Both the position numbers and the translations under genes were made by a program. From positions 18,642,110 through 18,706,109 of the forward strand of contig JAQNBH010000015.1 in NCBI GenBank assembly GCA_028752905.1: a stretch of 64,000 nt of DNA. Direction: 5' to 3'. How positions within the stretch are numbered: the stretch's first letter is position 1; each line of letters opens with the position of its first letter. The notes below the pieces were generated by a model. The model ran no database searches. It saw only the letters and a list, made by a program, of their open reading frames with translations, and was not told the origin of the DNA. Origin of the DNA: Cladorhizidae sp. MBARI D1340-BT2. Its lineage: Eukaryota; Porifera; Demospongiae; Poecilosclerida; Cladorhizidae. Below are positions 35,201 through 47,200 of this stretch, piece after piece.

Positions 35201-38200
35201 TGCGGAAGTGTCTCTTAGAACGCTCCCTTGATGAGGCGTGTGATCGGTGGGTGTTTCAGACCACATACACATCAACCTTTTCATGGCCTGAGGATATGGC
35301 TGGTCTGCAGGCATTCAAGGAGTTGTGCTGGCAGCCTTGTTGGAGAAGGTGGGCAAGAAAGTCAACCACTTCTTCCACATCTCCAGAAATGGGACCAGCG
35401 TCCCTCTCGTTACACCAGCCAATCCATTTGTTGAAGAGCGACTCACGGGTCTTTGCCGTTCTTGCTTCTCCACGAGACCAGGGGGCGGTTTGAAGCTCCC
35501 GGCAAAACTTCTTGGGTTCTGAATCTGTCCCCGAGATGATCCTCATGGCAAGTTGTGAGGTCACGTCTGGTTGGTTGACTCTGTGAATCAGCTAAACTAG
35601 GTGCGGTATGTTTGGAGTAGTTTCTGTCAGCAGCTCCAGGTACCATGGTTGGGATCTCCAGACTGGTGCCACGAGTACCAATTCTGCCTTCTGACTCCTT
35701 ACTTGTGTCAGAACCATTCCCACCATGTTCCATGCTGTACTACCCTTGAACTTTGTCCAATCCAGGGTGAAGGCATCTATTACTAGCATTGAGATCTGGC
35801 CTCCAACTCACATACATAACCTTGTAACTGGTGGAGAGCCATGATACAAACAGGTCCACTTACGTAGACCTGTCCTGTGGTTGATCCTTTGGAAGATTTG
35901 TGGCAAAAGCATCCAGTCTGCTCTGTCCTTCATTATCCTCGTCGGCTTGTATGACCCCAGCTAAGTGGGTGGCTTGCTGTTGTATGACCCCTGCTAAGTG
36001 GGTGGCTTGCTGTTGTACGACCCCAGCTAAGTGGGTGGCTTGCTGTTGGTATGGCCCCTGCTAAGTGGGTGGCTTGCTGTTGTATGGACCCTGGGAGGCT
36101 TGCTGTTGTACGACCCCAGCTAAGTGGGTGGCTTGCTGTTGGTATGGCCCCTGCTAAGTGGGTGGCTTGCTGTTGTATGACCCCAGCTAAGTGGGTGGCT
36201 TGCTGTTGTACGACCCCAGCTAAGTGGGTGGCTTGCTGTTGTATGACACCTGCTAAGTGGGTGGCTTGCTGTTGTATGGACCCTGGGAGGCTTGCTGTTG
36301 TACGACCCCAGCTAAGTGGGTGGCTTGCTGTTGGTATGGCCCCTGCTAAGTGGGTGGCTTGCTGTTGTATGACCCCAGCTAAGTGGGTGGCTTGCTGTTG
36401 TATGACCCCAGCTAAGTGGGGTGGCTTGCTGTTGTATGACCCCAGCTAAGTGGGTGGCTTGCTGTTGTACGACCCCAGCTAAGTGGGTGGCTTGCTGTTG
36501 TATGACCCCAGCTAAGTGGGTGGCTTGCTGTTGTATGGCCCCTGCTAAGTGGGTGGCTTGCTGTTGTATGGACCCTGGGAGGCTTGCTGTTGTACGACCC
36601 CAGCTAAGTGGGTGGCTTGCTGTTGGTATGGCCCCTGCTAAGTGGGTGGCTTGCTGTTGTATGACCCCTGCTAAGTGGGTGGCTTGCTGTTGTATGACCC
36701 CAGCTAAGTGGGTGGCTTGCTGTTGTATGACCCCTGCTAAGTGGGTGGCTTGCTGTTGGTATGGCCCCAGCTAAGTGGGTGGCTTGCTGTTGTATGACCC
36801 CTGCTAAGTGGGTGGCTTGCTGTTGTATGACCCCTGCTAAGTGGGGTGGCTTGCTGTTGTATGACCCCAGCTAAGTGGGTGGCTTGCTGTTGTATGACCC
36901 TCTAAGTGGGTGGCTTGACCATTATATTTCTCTCTAGGCCACAGCTGCAGATGTTTTGCCCGAAGACTTAGTTCTGGAGGCATAGTGCCTCCCAGCTTGT
37001 TGATAGCTGAGGGAAGCTGTGTTGTGCATCCTTAGGTGGATTACTAGATTCTGTTTGCCTTTGGCATAGGTTTTCACTGCTGTTGCTATAGACAATTTAT
37101 GTGCATCAGCTGTTTTGTCTTGGGCCAGGGGCCTGCAGTCTTTCTACCCTGGGGCAGGTGGCACCCCCCAGCCTGTTGGGGAGGGGGCCTGCAGTCCTTC
37201 TTACCCTGGGGCAGGTGGCACCCCAGCCTGTTGGGGAGGCATCCGTCTCTATTACTAGATTGGTTTCCTGGGTTAATAACCATGTGGTCAGATGTGTTTC
37301 CCACCATTGCAGCTATTCTCTCGCATCTGATGTTAGATGCGGAGGTGGAGTAATCCTGGCGACTGTCCCCAGCGCTGATTGGAGTCAGTTCTGCAGGTAC
37401 CTGAAGAACAGGGGAGAGGGGCTGGTGGAATAGCTTGTGAAGTATGGTTCAGTTTCTCTAGTCTAGACAAGTACAAGTGTATGCCCAAGGGGCTTGTATT
37501 TTTGAGAGATTCTGTGTTTTCTTATAATTATATACATTTTTTCTCCTCAGGTATAGTTTGGTTTCTATGTTCACCGAATTTATCGTGAGACCTAGGAAGT
37601 CTATTTCCTGTACAGGTTTCACTCTACTCTTGGGGCGGGTGGTTTATTTATGAAACCAAGGTTCTCGAGCAGAAGATCGCCTCTGCCATTACTAGGATGT
37701 CGTCACTGTAGATGATCATCCTCAGGATTAGCATCCTGAGGCAGGCCATCATTGGTCTTGTTGTCTTAGTGAAGACCCAAGGGGCAGACGATAGTCCGAA
37801 GGGGAGGAAGTTGGAACAGGTTAAGTTCCAGTCTGCCATTTGAATCGTAGCCGAAGCCTTTGGTGTCCTGCTATCGGAATCATGAAGTACGCATCCTTCA
37901 TCCAGTCGCCTTGCTTCAGGGTGTCCTTTAGCAAGTGAATGCCCTCCATTTTGAAGTCATCCAGTTGCTTTGCTTCAGGGTGTCCTTCAGCAAGTGAATG
38001 CCCTCCCTCCATTTTGAAGTGCACTGTTGTCGTGGATAAGTTCTTTGGGATGCTGAGGACCTGCAATAGGAAGCTCTTGGCTGCATGAACAGTTATTACT
38101 GCTTATTCACCATTTTTGCCACTTCTAGTGAGAGTGTTTCTCTTTCTCGCTGTGGGAAGGGCGGCTCCTTAGCCAAGTATTGGTGGGGTTGCTGTGTTAT

Positions 38201-41200
38201 TCTATTGTGCACCCCTGTGCAGAGTCTAGAACCCAAGGGTCGCTAGTTATGGCTTGCCAACTGTCTACAAGGAGAGTGATTGTGCCCACTGTGTGGGATT
38301 GTTTGGCAGCAACTCTGTGAGTCACATGGTGCATGCCCAGCAGCTTCAGATTCATCATTATCTGAGACTGCATAAGGTTTGGCAAATGATAGAGGACAAA
38401 AGTCACCATAGGTAGGTCTGTACCTAGAATCTTTGCCGTTTCGGAATCCTCCAGTAATGTACAGTTTTGTCCTACGATTTATCAGGTTCTATGAAGCTCC
38501 TCAACTTGGCTATATGTTTTGAGCTTTCTGCATCTGGAAATCCCGACACTACAGGAGGTCCTTCTTCAGATTCTAGATTAGATCCCACGAAGATGAACCA
38601 CCTCAGGCTGATCAGACATTTCATCTGCTCATCCCGCTCTTTTACTTTCCTGGCCAAGTTTTCGCCAAACAGTGCAGGGGCAGCATCTTTGAAAGACCCA
38701 TCTTTCTCAGCCATGTCAATCAACAGTTCATATTCACAATAGCATTTCCCCTTCTCTCCCAACTTATGTCAGAGGAGGCATTGCCAAGGAGCTTCAGGGC
38801 AGTCTGTGCTGCTTCTAGGGTGCCACTCTGGGTCAGTTAGCCTTTGGTAGCTTCTTCCAGTATGTGGGTGATCAGGCTCACGGTGACCAGGGTAAAAGCT
38901 TGATTCTTTGCAAGCTGTCGGTCTCTTGACTTTGTCGAGCAGATAGTTTGGACTAATTACTCTGTCCAATTGAAGGGAAAGCTGTGGTGGTTGTGCTTGC
39001 CCTCCCCTCCCCCTCCCCCTCCCGTCACGACATTGCCTTTTTGGCACAGCATGAAGAAGACATTCTTCAGGAAGGATTCAGTCTTATCCAAGATTTTGAA
39101 GAGTTTTGCTGTCTCGATTTCCGTCTTCATTTCCCATGTGAGCATCACTGAGTATTCTGGTCCCTCCACCGCTGGCCTATCTCCCCACCTGGGCTGGAGC
39201 GAAGGCCCAGTGTTGATCGTTCAAACAATGCCAGAGAAGGTGGCATTGTCACTCTTGTGCCACGTGGAGCTTCAGAGGTCACCGTCGAGGTTTGGCGGTT
39301 GTCTGGCTGCATTCTCGACGCAGTCCGCAGTCAGGTCACTTTGTGACTGGTTGTCGACTGGTTCTCCTCCAGTTGTCGGGAGGCCACTTTGTGGCTGGTT
39401 CTCCTCAGGGATGCGGTCACTAGGACTCATGTCTCGAAGAAGAAAGTGCCGGAGTCGTCAGGATTTCCAGGTGAGTCATTGAAATGTAGAACATGGTTAG
39501 CTAGTACATAGTCACTAACTCGGACAGCTAGAAAAAAGGCTTCTGATTGTGAGAGTACAGGTTTTTATACACATCGATTTATCCAGTCAAGCTAGATTAC
39601 AAATTACTGCTGTCGAGTTAGGAAACTAGGCCAAACATGATGGTATGTAGCTAATTAGATTGGTATCACTAGCTGTGTCTGAGAATGAAGTCATCTCTAG
39701 AGTGCATTTGTTGTTCCAGATTGGCTTCCCTACTGAATGGCTTTTGCAGCATCAGCTTCTTCCCTCACAGCTCCTGGTCAGAGGTATAGAAGTCTCTACG
39801 CATCAGCTTCTTCCCTCACAGGTCCTGGTCAGAGGTATAGAAGTCTCTAAAGCATCAGCTTCTTCCCTCACAGCTCCTGGTCAGAGGCATAGAAGCCTCT
39901 ACAGCATCAGCTTCTTCCCTCACAGCTCCTGGTCAGAGGTGTAGTAGTCTCTACAGCATCAGCTTCTTCCCTCACAGCTCCTGGTCAGAGGCATAGATGC
40001 CTCTACAGCACCAGCTTCTTCCCTCACAGCTCCTGGTCAGAGGTGTAGTAGTCTCTACAGCATAAGCTTCTTCCCTCACAGCTCCTGGTCAGAGGCATAG
40101 AAGTCTCTACAGCATCAGCTTCTTCCCTCACAGCTCCTGGTCAGAGGCATAGATGCTGCCTCTTACTCTTCGGTCACACTATTCATCGGTCCTAGCCTTG
40201 GAGGACATGAGCAATAGTAAATCACAATATTTCTGTTCTCATTCCTGGATCCATAGTAGTGGTCTGACTAAACATCACCTCTGAGAAACACAGTGTCAGA
40301 AAAACTTACAGAAAAACTTAGTCGATCATGAAAAGTACTTGCCAAAAAAATCTAGTGACCTGCCGACCTTGCCAATTTGTACCACTCTATGTTGGTGATG
40401 CAACATTTCATGACTGGCTCCTCACTAGACAAGCAGCAAAACTGGTCACTTGCAGCCGCTACTTGGTCACCATAAGCTTCCATCTCTGCATGCCAACAGA
40501 AACCTCTTCTCTCCAGCATATTCCATGGTAGTCCTTCTCAAAGCTATAGGTGAACCACAAACTTTGTGTGCATGCTATGTTGGTTTAGACTTTAGAGTCT
40601 GTGGATATTACCCTATGAATACCATTACAACACTTGCTGTAAGTGTACTAGATACCTGTGAAATAGCCACATACAAAATTTGTGGTTTTCCTATTTCTGC
40701 TTTGAGATGGCCCACACGAACGAGAAGTGTGCTGGTGAAAGAGAAGTGTGCTGGTGAAAGTGGAGTGTGCTGGTGAAAGAGAAGTGTGCTGGTGAAAGAG
40801 AAGTGTGCTGGTGAAAGTGAAGTGTGCTGGTGAAAGTGAAGTGTGCTGGTGAAAGAGAAGTGTGCTGGTGAAAGTGAAGTGTGCTGGTGAAAGAGAAGTG
40901 TGCTGGTGAAAGTGAAGTGTACTGGTGAAAGTGGAGTGTGCTGGTGAAAGTGGAGTGTGCTGGTGAAATTGAAGTGTGCTGGTGAAAGAGAAGTGTGCTG
41001 GTGAAAGAGAAGTGTGCTGGTGAAAGTGGAGTGTGCTGGTGAAAGTGAAGTGTGCTGGTGAAAGAGAAGTGTGCTGGTGAAAGTGAAGTGTGCTGGTGAA
41101 AGAGAAGTGTGCTGGTGAAAGAGAAATGTGCTGGTGAAAGAGAAGTGTGCTGGTGAAAGTGAAGTGTGCTGGTGAAAGTGAAGTGTGCTGGTGAAAGTGG

Positions 41201-44200
41201 AGTGTGCTGGTGAAAGAGAAGTGTGCTGGTGAAAGAGAAGTGTGCTGGTGAAAGTGAAGTGTGCTGGTGAAAGTGAAGTGTGCTGGTGAAAGTGAAGTGT
41301 GCTGGTGAAAGAGAAGTGCTGGTGAAAGAGAAGTGTGCTGGTGAAAGTGAAGTGTGCTGGTGAAAGAGAAGTGTGCTGGTGAAAGTGAAGTGTGCTGGTG
41401 AAAGTGAAGTGTGCTGGTGAAAGTGGAGTGTGCTGGTGAAAGTGAAGTGTGCTGGTGAAAGTGGAGTGTGCTGGTGAAAGTGAAGTGTGCTGGTGAAAGT
41501 GGAGTGTGCTGGTGAAAGAGAAGTGTGCTGGTGAAAGTGAAGTGTGCTGGTGAAAGTGAAGTGTGCTGGTAAAAGAGAAGTGTGCTGGTGAAAGTGAAGT
41601 GTGCTGGTGAAAGTGAAGTGTGCTGGTGAAAGAGAAGTGTGCTGGTGAAAGTGGAGTGTGCTGGTGAAAGAGAAGTGTGCTGGTGAAAGAGAAGTGTGCT
41701 GGTGAAAGAGAAGTGTGCTGGTGAAAGAGAAGTGTGCTGGTGAAAGTGAAGTGTGCTGGTGAAAGTGAAGTGTGCTGGTGAAAGAGAAGTGTGCTGGTGA
41801 AAGAGAAGTGTGCTGGTGAAAGAGAAGTGTGCTGGTGAAAGTGGAGTGCAGCTTTCTGTTAGTACAGAGATGGAAGTTTATTGAGATCAAGCAGCAGCAG
41901 CTGCAAGTAGCCAATGTTGTTGCACGCCTAGGGAGAAGTCGAGCAGGACACCATGCGGTCGCCAACATGAGGCCTGTCCACACTTGAAGTGCCATGTGAA
42001 GTGCAACCACTCCTACTTTTCTTTCAGCAACCTGAATTAGAATCGACCTGAATTAGAATCAATGTGCACTTCAATAAACAACAGGAGGAGGTGGGAACTG
42101 AAGGGCAATATTGTTGAAAGATGATGCTCCACCATTCCCACAAAGGGAAGAAAACCCCCCAATAATCTTGGGTTTTCAATTTTGGTTAGGAACCAACCAT
42201 AGTTAACCGCCTTTGTGGTCAACTGTGGTTGCTTATTAACTAAACCACGATCATGAATACCATTAAAGATGATCTAACTGCTAGATTTTGTATCATGTTA
42301 TGCTGCGAAACAGTGTGGGTGTTGGGTGCGGGTTGCAAATCATCACAAAGAGTCGTTAAATGCTGCAACAAGCAACTGAGGTTAGCAAGACATGGCTGGG
42401 AGGCACAAATGCTGAAGGAAAAAGTGGCGCCTCAGAAGAGGAAGGGATGCCATAGACACTGAAAAAAAAGGCCAGGAGGAGAGAAAAACCTCAAGGACAT
42501 GCCATATACACTGAGGAAGGAGACACTGAAGAAGGGCCTGGAGGAGATGCCGTACAAACAGAGGAAGGGTCTGGAGGGAGGAAGGGTCTGGAGGAGATGC
42601 CCTACAAACAGAGGAAGGAGATGCCCTGCAAACAGAGGAAGGGTCTGGAGGAGATGCCGTACAAACAGAGGAAGGGTCTGGAGGAGATGCTACAAACAGA
42701 GGAAGGGTCTGGAGGAGATGCCGTACAAACAGAGGAAGGGTCTGGAGGAGATGCCGTACAAACAGAGGAAGGGCCTGGAGGAGATGCCGTACAAACAGAG
42801 GAAGGGTCTGGAGGAGATGCCCTACAAACAGAGGAAGGGTCTGGAGGAGATGCCGTACAAACAGAGGAAGGGTCTGGAGGAGATGCCGTACAAACAGAGG
42901 AAGGGTCTGGAGGAGATGCCGTACAAACAGAGGAAGGGTCTGGAGGAGATGCCGTACAAACAGAGGAAGGGTCTGGAGGAGATGCCGTACAAACAGAGGA
43001 AGGGTCTGGAGGAGATGCCGTACAAACAGAAGAAGGGTCTGGAGGAGATGCCGTACAAACAGAGGAAGGGTCTGGAGGAGATGCCCTACAAACAGAGGAA
43101 GGGTCTGGAGGAGATGCCGTACAAACAGAGGAAGGGTCTGGAGAAGATGCCCTACAAACAGAGGAAGGGCCTGGAGGAGATGCTACAAACAGAGGAAGGG
43201 TCTGGAGGAGATATATGCACAAGAAAAGAGAGCCAGTCAAGTTGGAACTAGCAGGAAGGAAAACACAGGATGTGGAGACTGTACCAGGCACTGGAATCTA
43301 ATACACTCAAACACCCACCAATTACCCAGGAAAATAGCCACTCCCATTGTCGAGCTCAATTTCAAACTCCTCTTTACTCACCAGCCCTAGAATCAACATC
43401 CTGGACCAAGCTAACTAAGCTAGCTACCTGGTCAAAAACAACAGCTCTGCTAAGAGCAGTCGCCTCCTTGGGCTGAATCACTTTTTGTCCCCCGTAAGCA
43501 TGGACCTCCTCTCTTCTTTGTCACTACTCAATTCATCTTCTGAGAGGCCAAAGTTGCTGTCATAGCGCATCCCCAGCAGTTCTTCAGTGATAAACATTCA
43601 AGACGCTGTTGTGATCGGTGAGGTCTGGGTTGGCATCACGGCCACCCTGGTTATCGGGATTGAGCTTTTTTTCTATGGCTTGAACAATTTAGTGGGCACA
43701 TGGCCCCAAGTTTGCAAACCCTTAGTGGTAATGATTGATTTTAGAGAATTATATTTTGTATAGTAGTAGTATCAGTCTCGTGTGTATGTCTCGCATCTAT
43801 CTGTGAAAGAGTTGGCATAATGCAAACTAGAATAGTAGCTTCAGTATGTTATATTGATCTAGCTAGCTTGTATCCACAAAGAGTTTCTAGCAAATATGAT
43901 TAGCGCTCTAGCCTCCTCCGACTCTGACCTGCAGCCATGGCGAGTGGCGAGTTTTATTTAATGCACACCTGTATAATTATTACAATCTTGTTTGAATTGT
44001 CATCTCTCAGGACACATTGCACCTGCTGCACATCGGAGTGCAATTCTGGTGTGGGCACAACCAGTGCACATTCGTTATTCCATTTGTATGAGGATCAAGA
44101 TACTGAACATCATCAAACAGGCAGGAAGGTCCGTTGTCTTGAGCCAGCTGGTGGTGCCAGTGTCATAGTGAATGAGGCCTTGCTTGCCATTAGGCGCCTT

Positions 44201-47200
44201 GAAGATTCTGCAGTTATCAACAATACGATAGTCTATACTTTGCTGGCACTGGATGATGTAGTTCCAGTCTTAGATAAGACACTGCGAGGCAGGATGATCC
44301 TATTCATAGGATGTTTAGACGCACCCAGGCAGCTTGCCAAGAGAGATATCATCCCAGAGGCTGGCGGCTTGCCAAGAGAGATATCATCCCAGAGGCTTAT
44401 AGGGTGGATTCCTGATCATGAATTGGTGGAGTCCAAATTGACTTTGTGACCTCTCGACATCCCATTGTCTGGTTGCCCATAACTGAGAGAAAGGGTGAGT
44501 GGCCTTCGATGATTTTTTCCTGGCTTGGATGGCTTGGATGACGAGTCTGCATTAACGCAGATCTAACTAGTGTGCATTGAGTGTGCAGTGTGGATCTAGT
44601 GTGCAGTGTGGATCTAGTGTGCAGTGTGGATGGACAGGCCTGCATAGTGGTAGATAGTGTGGATGGACAGGCCTGCATATGGTAGATAGTGTGGATGGAC
44701 AGGCCTGCATAGTGGTAGATAGTGTGGATGGACAGGCCTGCATAGTGGTAGATAGTGTGGATGGACAGGCCTGCATAGTGGTAGATAGTGTGGATGGACA
44801 GGCATGCATATGGTAGATAGTGTGGATGAGGCATGCATATGGTAGATAGTGTGGATGGACAGGCATGCATATGGTAGATAGTGTGGATGGACAGGCCTGC
44901 ATATGGTAGATAGTGTGGATGGACAGGCCTGCATAGTGGTAGATAGTGTGGATGGACAGGCCTGCATAGTGGTAGATAGTGTGGATGGACAGGCCTGCAT
45001 AGTGGTAGATAGTGTGGATGAGGCCTGCATAGTGGTAGATAGTGTGGATGGACAGGCATGCATATGGTAGATAGTGTGGATGGACAGGCCTGCATAGTGG
45101 TAGATAGTGTGGATGGACAGGCATGCATAGTGGTAGATAGTGTGGATGCACAGGCCTGCATAGTGGTAGATAGTGTGGATGGACAGGCATGCATATGGTA
45201 GATAGTGTGGATGAGGCCTGCATATGGTAGATAGTGTGGATGGACAGGCCTGCATAGTGGTAGATAGTGTGGATGGACAGGCCTGCATAGTGGTAGATAG
45301 TGTGGATGGACAGGCCTGCATAGTGGTAGATAGTGTGGATGAGGCCTGCATAGTGGTAGATAGTGTGGATGGACAGCATGCATTTATTTTATTTCAAGTT
45401 GTGAAGGGGGAGGGGGAGAAACACTTGCCAAGCAACATTGTGCAAGTACGTCTCGGCCATTCATATCTAGGACGAGCAGCATAGCATACAATGCAATACA
45501 TACAACATGGAAGGAAATCCTTACATACAGGCATGCATGGCAATACAACATATCCAGTCCGCAAAACACCCAACATGCCACACCCACACATCTCTCACCC
45601 GACTCCTTTCTGAATCCACTCGTGGTATTCTTAGCAGGAATAATCTGGGATCCCAACTCGGGAAGGTCACACTCGAAACCAAACGATTCCCTCAGCTCTT
45701 CCACAGCTGTGGTGCCTCCCAAGGGATCCTCGAATTTTGCCTGAACAAATAAATAAGGGTAAGTTTTGGGTTGCTTGGTTCTTGGTTTGGGAGTGGGATG
45801 TTGTTTGCTTTGCTATGAACAATGAGGCTGGGACACACGGACTAAATAGTAGCTTGTACAGTGAATACTTTCAGACATGCATTGTCATTGGTGATCAGTG
45901 TTAACCCCTCCCCGCTTCTTTGAAACTGGTTAGCTACTAGCTAAACCTGAACTAACAAATACAGTGATAATTCTTAGATGTGCATTGTAATTGGTGCATC
46001 ACTGTCATCACCCCCTCCCCCCCCTTCCTCTTTGAAACTAGTTACAGTAGCTATAGCTAAACATGAACGGACAAGTACAGTGGTTGGGTGTCGGTAGATG
46101 TGCAAAGCCACACACTTTGGTTTGCTACTCATTAACAGGAGAGCTGCCATTGTAGTTCTCAAGTTGCTGCAATACTTCTCACCATCACCTCTGCCACTTG
46201 TCAGCTTCAGACTCGGTCCAAAGTGCATTGCATGTGCGCTTTTAAGCCGGGTTGCTAAACAACCAATGAACATGTTGTATACACTGTAGGGCCTTTAAAT
46301 TTCCTCTACTTCACAAAAGTAGTGCTATCAAGAGATGGAATATCAGAGAATTATATACGTGAGGAGGACAACAAGAGTTTTCCTACACATGTACTGCAAT
46401 GAGGATTTTTCCTAAATGCACATCGTCTTGCCAAAGCTTGGTCTCTGCCTATAATTATAGATCGTGAACACAAGTATGCACAAACTAAGGGAGTAAGGTG
46501 ATAAGGGAATAAGGCGATAATTGCCTAAAAGAGGGCACGCCGTATTAGGCAAAAGCCCGTTATTTTTCAGGCTTGATGTCTACGAGATCCATTCCTGCGC
46601 GAGCGAGTAGGTGTGACCTCTCCTTGTGCTCAGACGCAGCACTGTTGCACGCTCTGTGTGAACTGATTGACATTCAACTCCGAGAATTATTTCCCCGTAC
46701 AAAATGATGGATGAAAGTCGCTTGGTATTATATCACCATGCATGCATGTGCAAGGAACAAGGGCAAGCATGGCGCATAGGGAATTGGTGTCCATCACAAA
46801 CCCATGAAATCCATACCATAATGCTGAGGTTCAAACTTCAGTACCCCAATCCACTGTATTACTCCCCCTCCCCCCCCCCCCCTACACACACAAACAAATT
46901 TGACTCCCACTGAAATGCTGCAGGTGTTGTCAGCCACACATGATAATTGTCTACTGTGAACAACACTGCCCATCAATACACGTACGTAGCTCACCATGCC
47001 AGTTAGAACGGAGAGGGTGGTAGGCTTGGTGTCCAACTATGGAATGGAATGAATGTGCGCATGTGTGTGTGCATGTGTGTGTGTGAGGGAGAGAGTGGCA
47101 GGAAGCAATGCATGTTTGCGTATACAAACCCGTAAATTGATACACACACACACACACACACACCACACACACACATATTGCATGCAGATGTGCATCTTCT

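Larger units (their letters stand above)
34750..39450 (-). mobile_element. Degenerate DIRS-type (tyrosine-recombinase) retrotransposon
   Basis: Read on the minus strand, pieces follow in the order of DIRS elements: a gag-like part (about 39170-38470), reverse transcriptase (38409-37648), RNase-H-like part (35789-35592) and tyrosine recombinase (35564 to about 34750). Each part is interrupted by stops and frame changes, so the copy is dead. DIRS elements integrate by a tyrosine recombinase, unlike LTR elements. A 33-bp minisatellite (35948-36917) and two short duplications (37130-37240; 37905-38020) lie between reverse transcriptase and RNase H. Element ends were not found. Placed within the long AFTPH intron, same strand as the gene. 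Confidence 0.72.

Noticed and set aside
40691..42010. A 439-codon frame with HFHQHTSLSPAHF repeats, resembling a structural protein
   Set aside because: It is a 19-bp minisatellite read three units at a time inside an AFTPH intron, with no splice or promoter support.
44397..45383. Three overlapping frames of 245-328 codons with HPHYLPLCRP repeats
   Set aside because: Artefact of the 33-bp minisatellite; all three frames stay open, which real coding sequence would not show.
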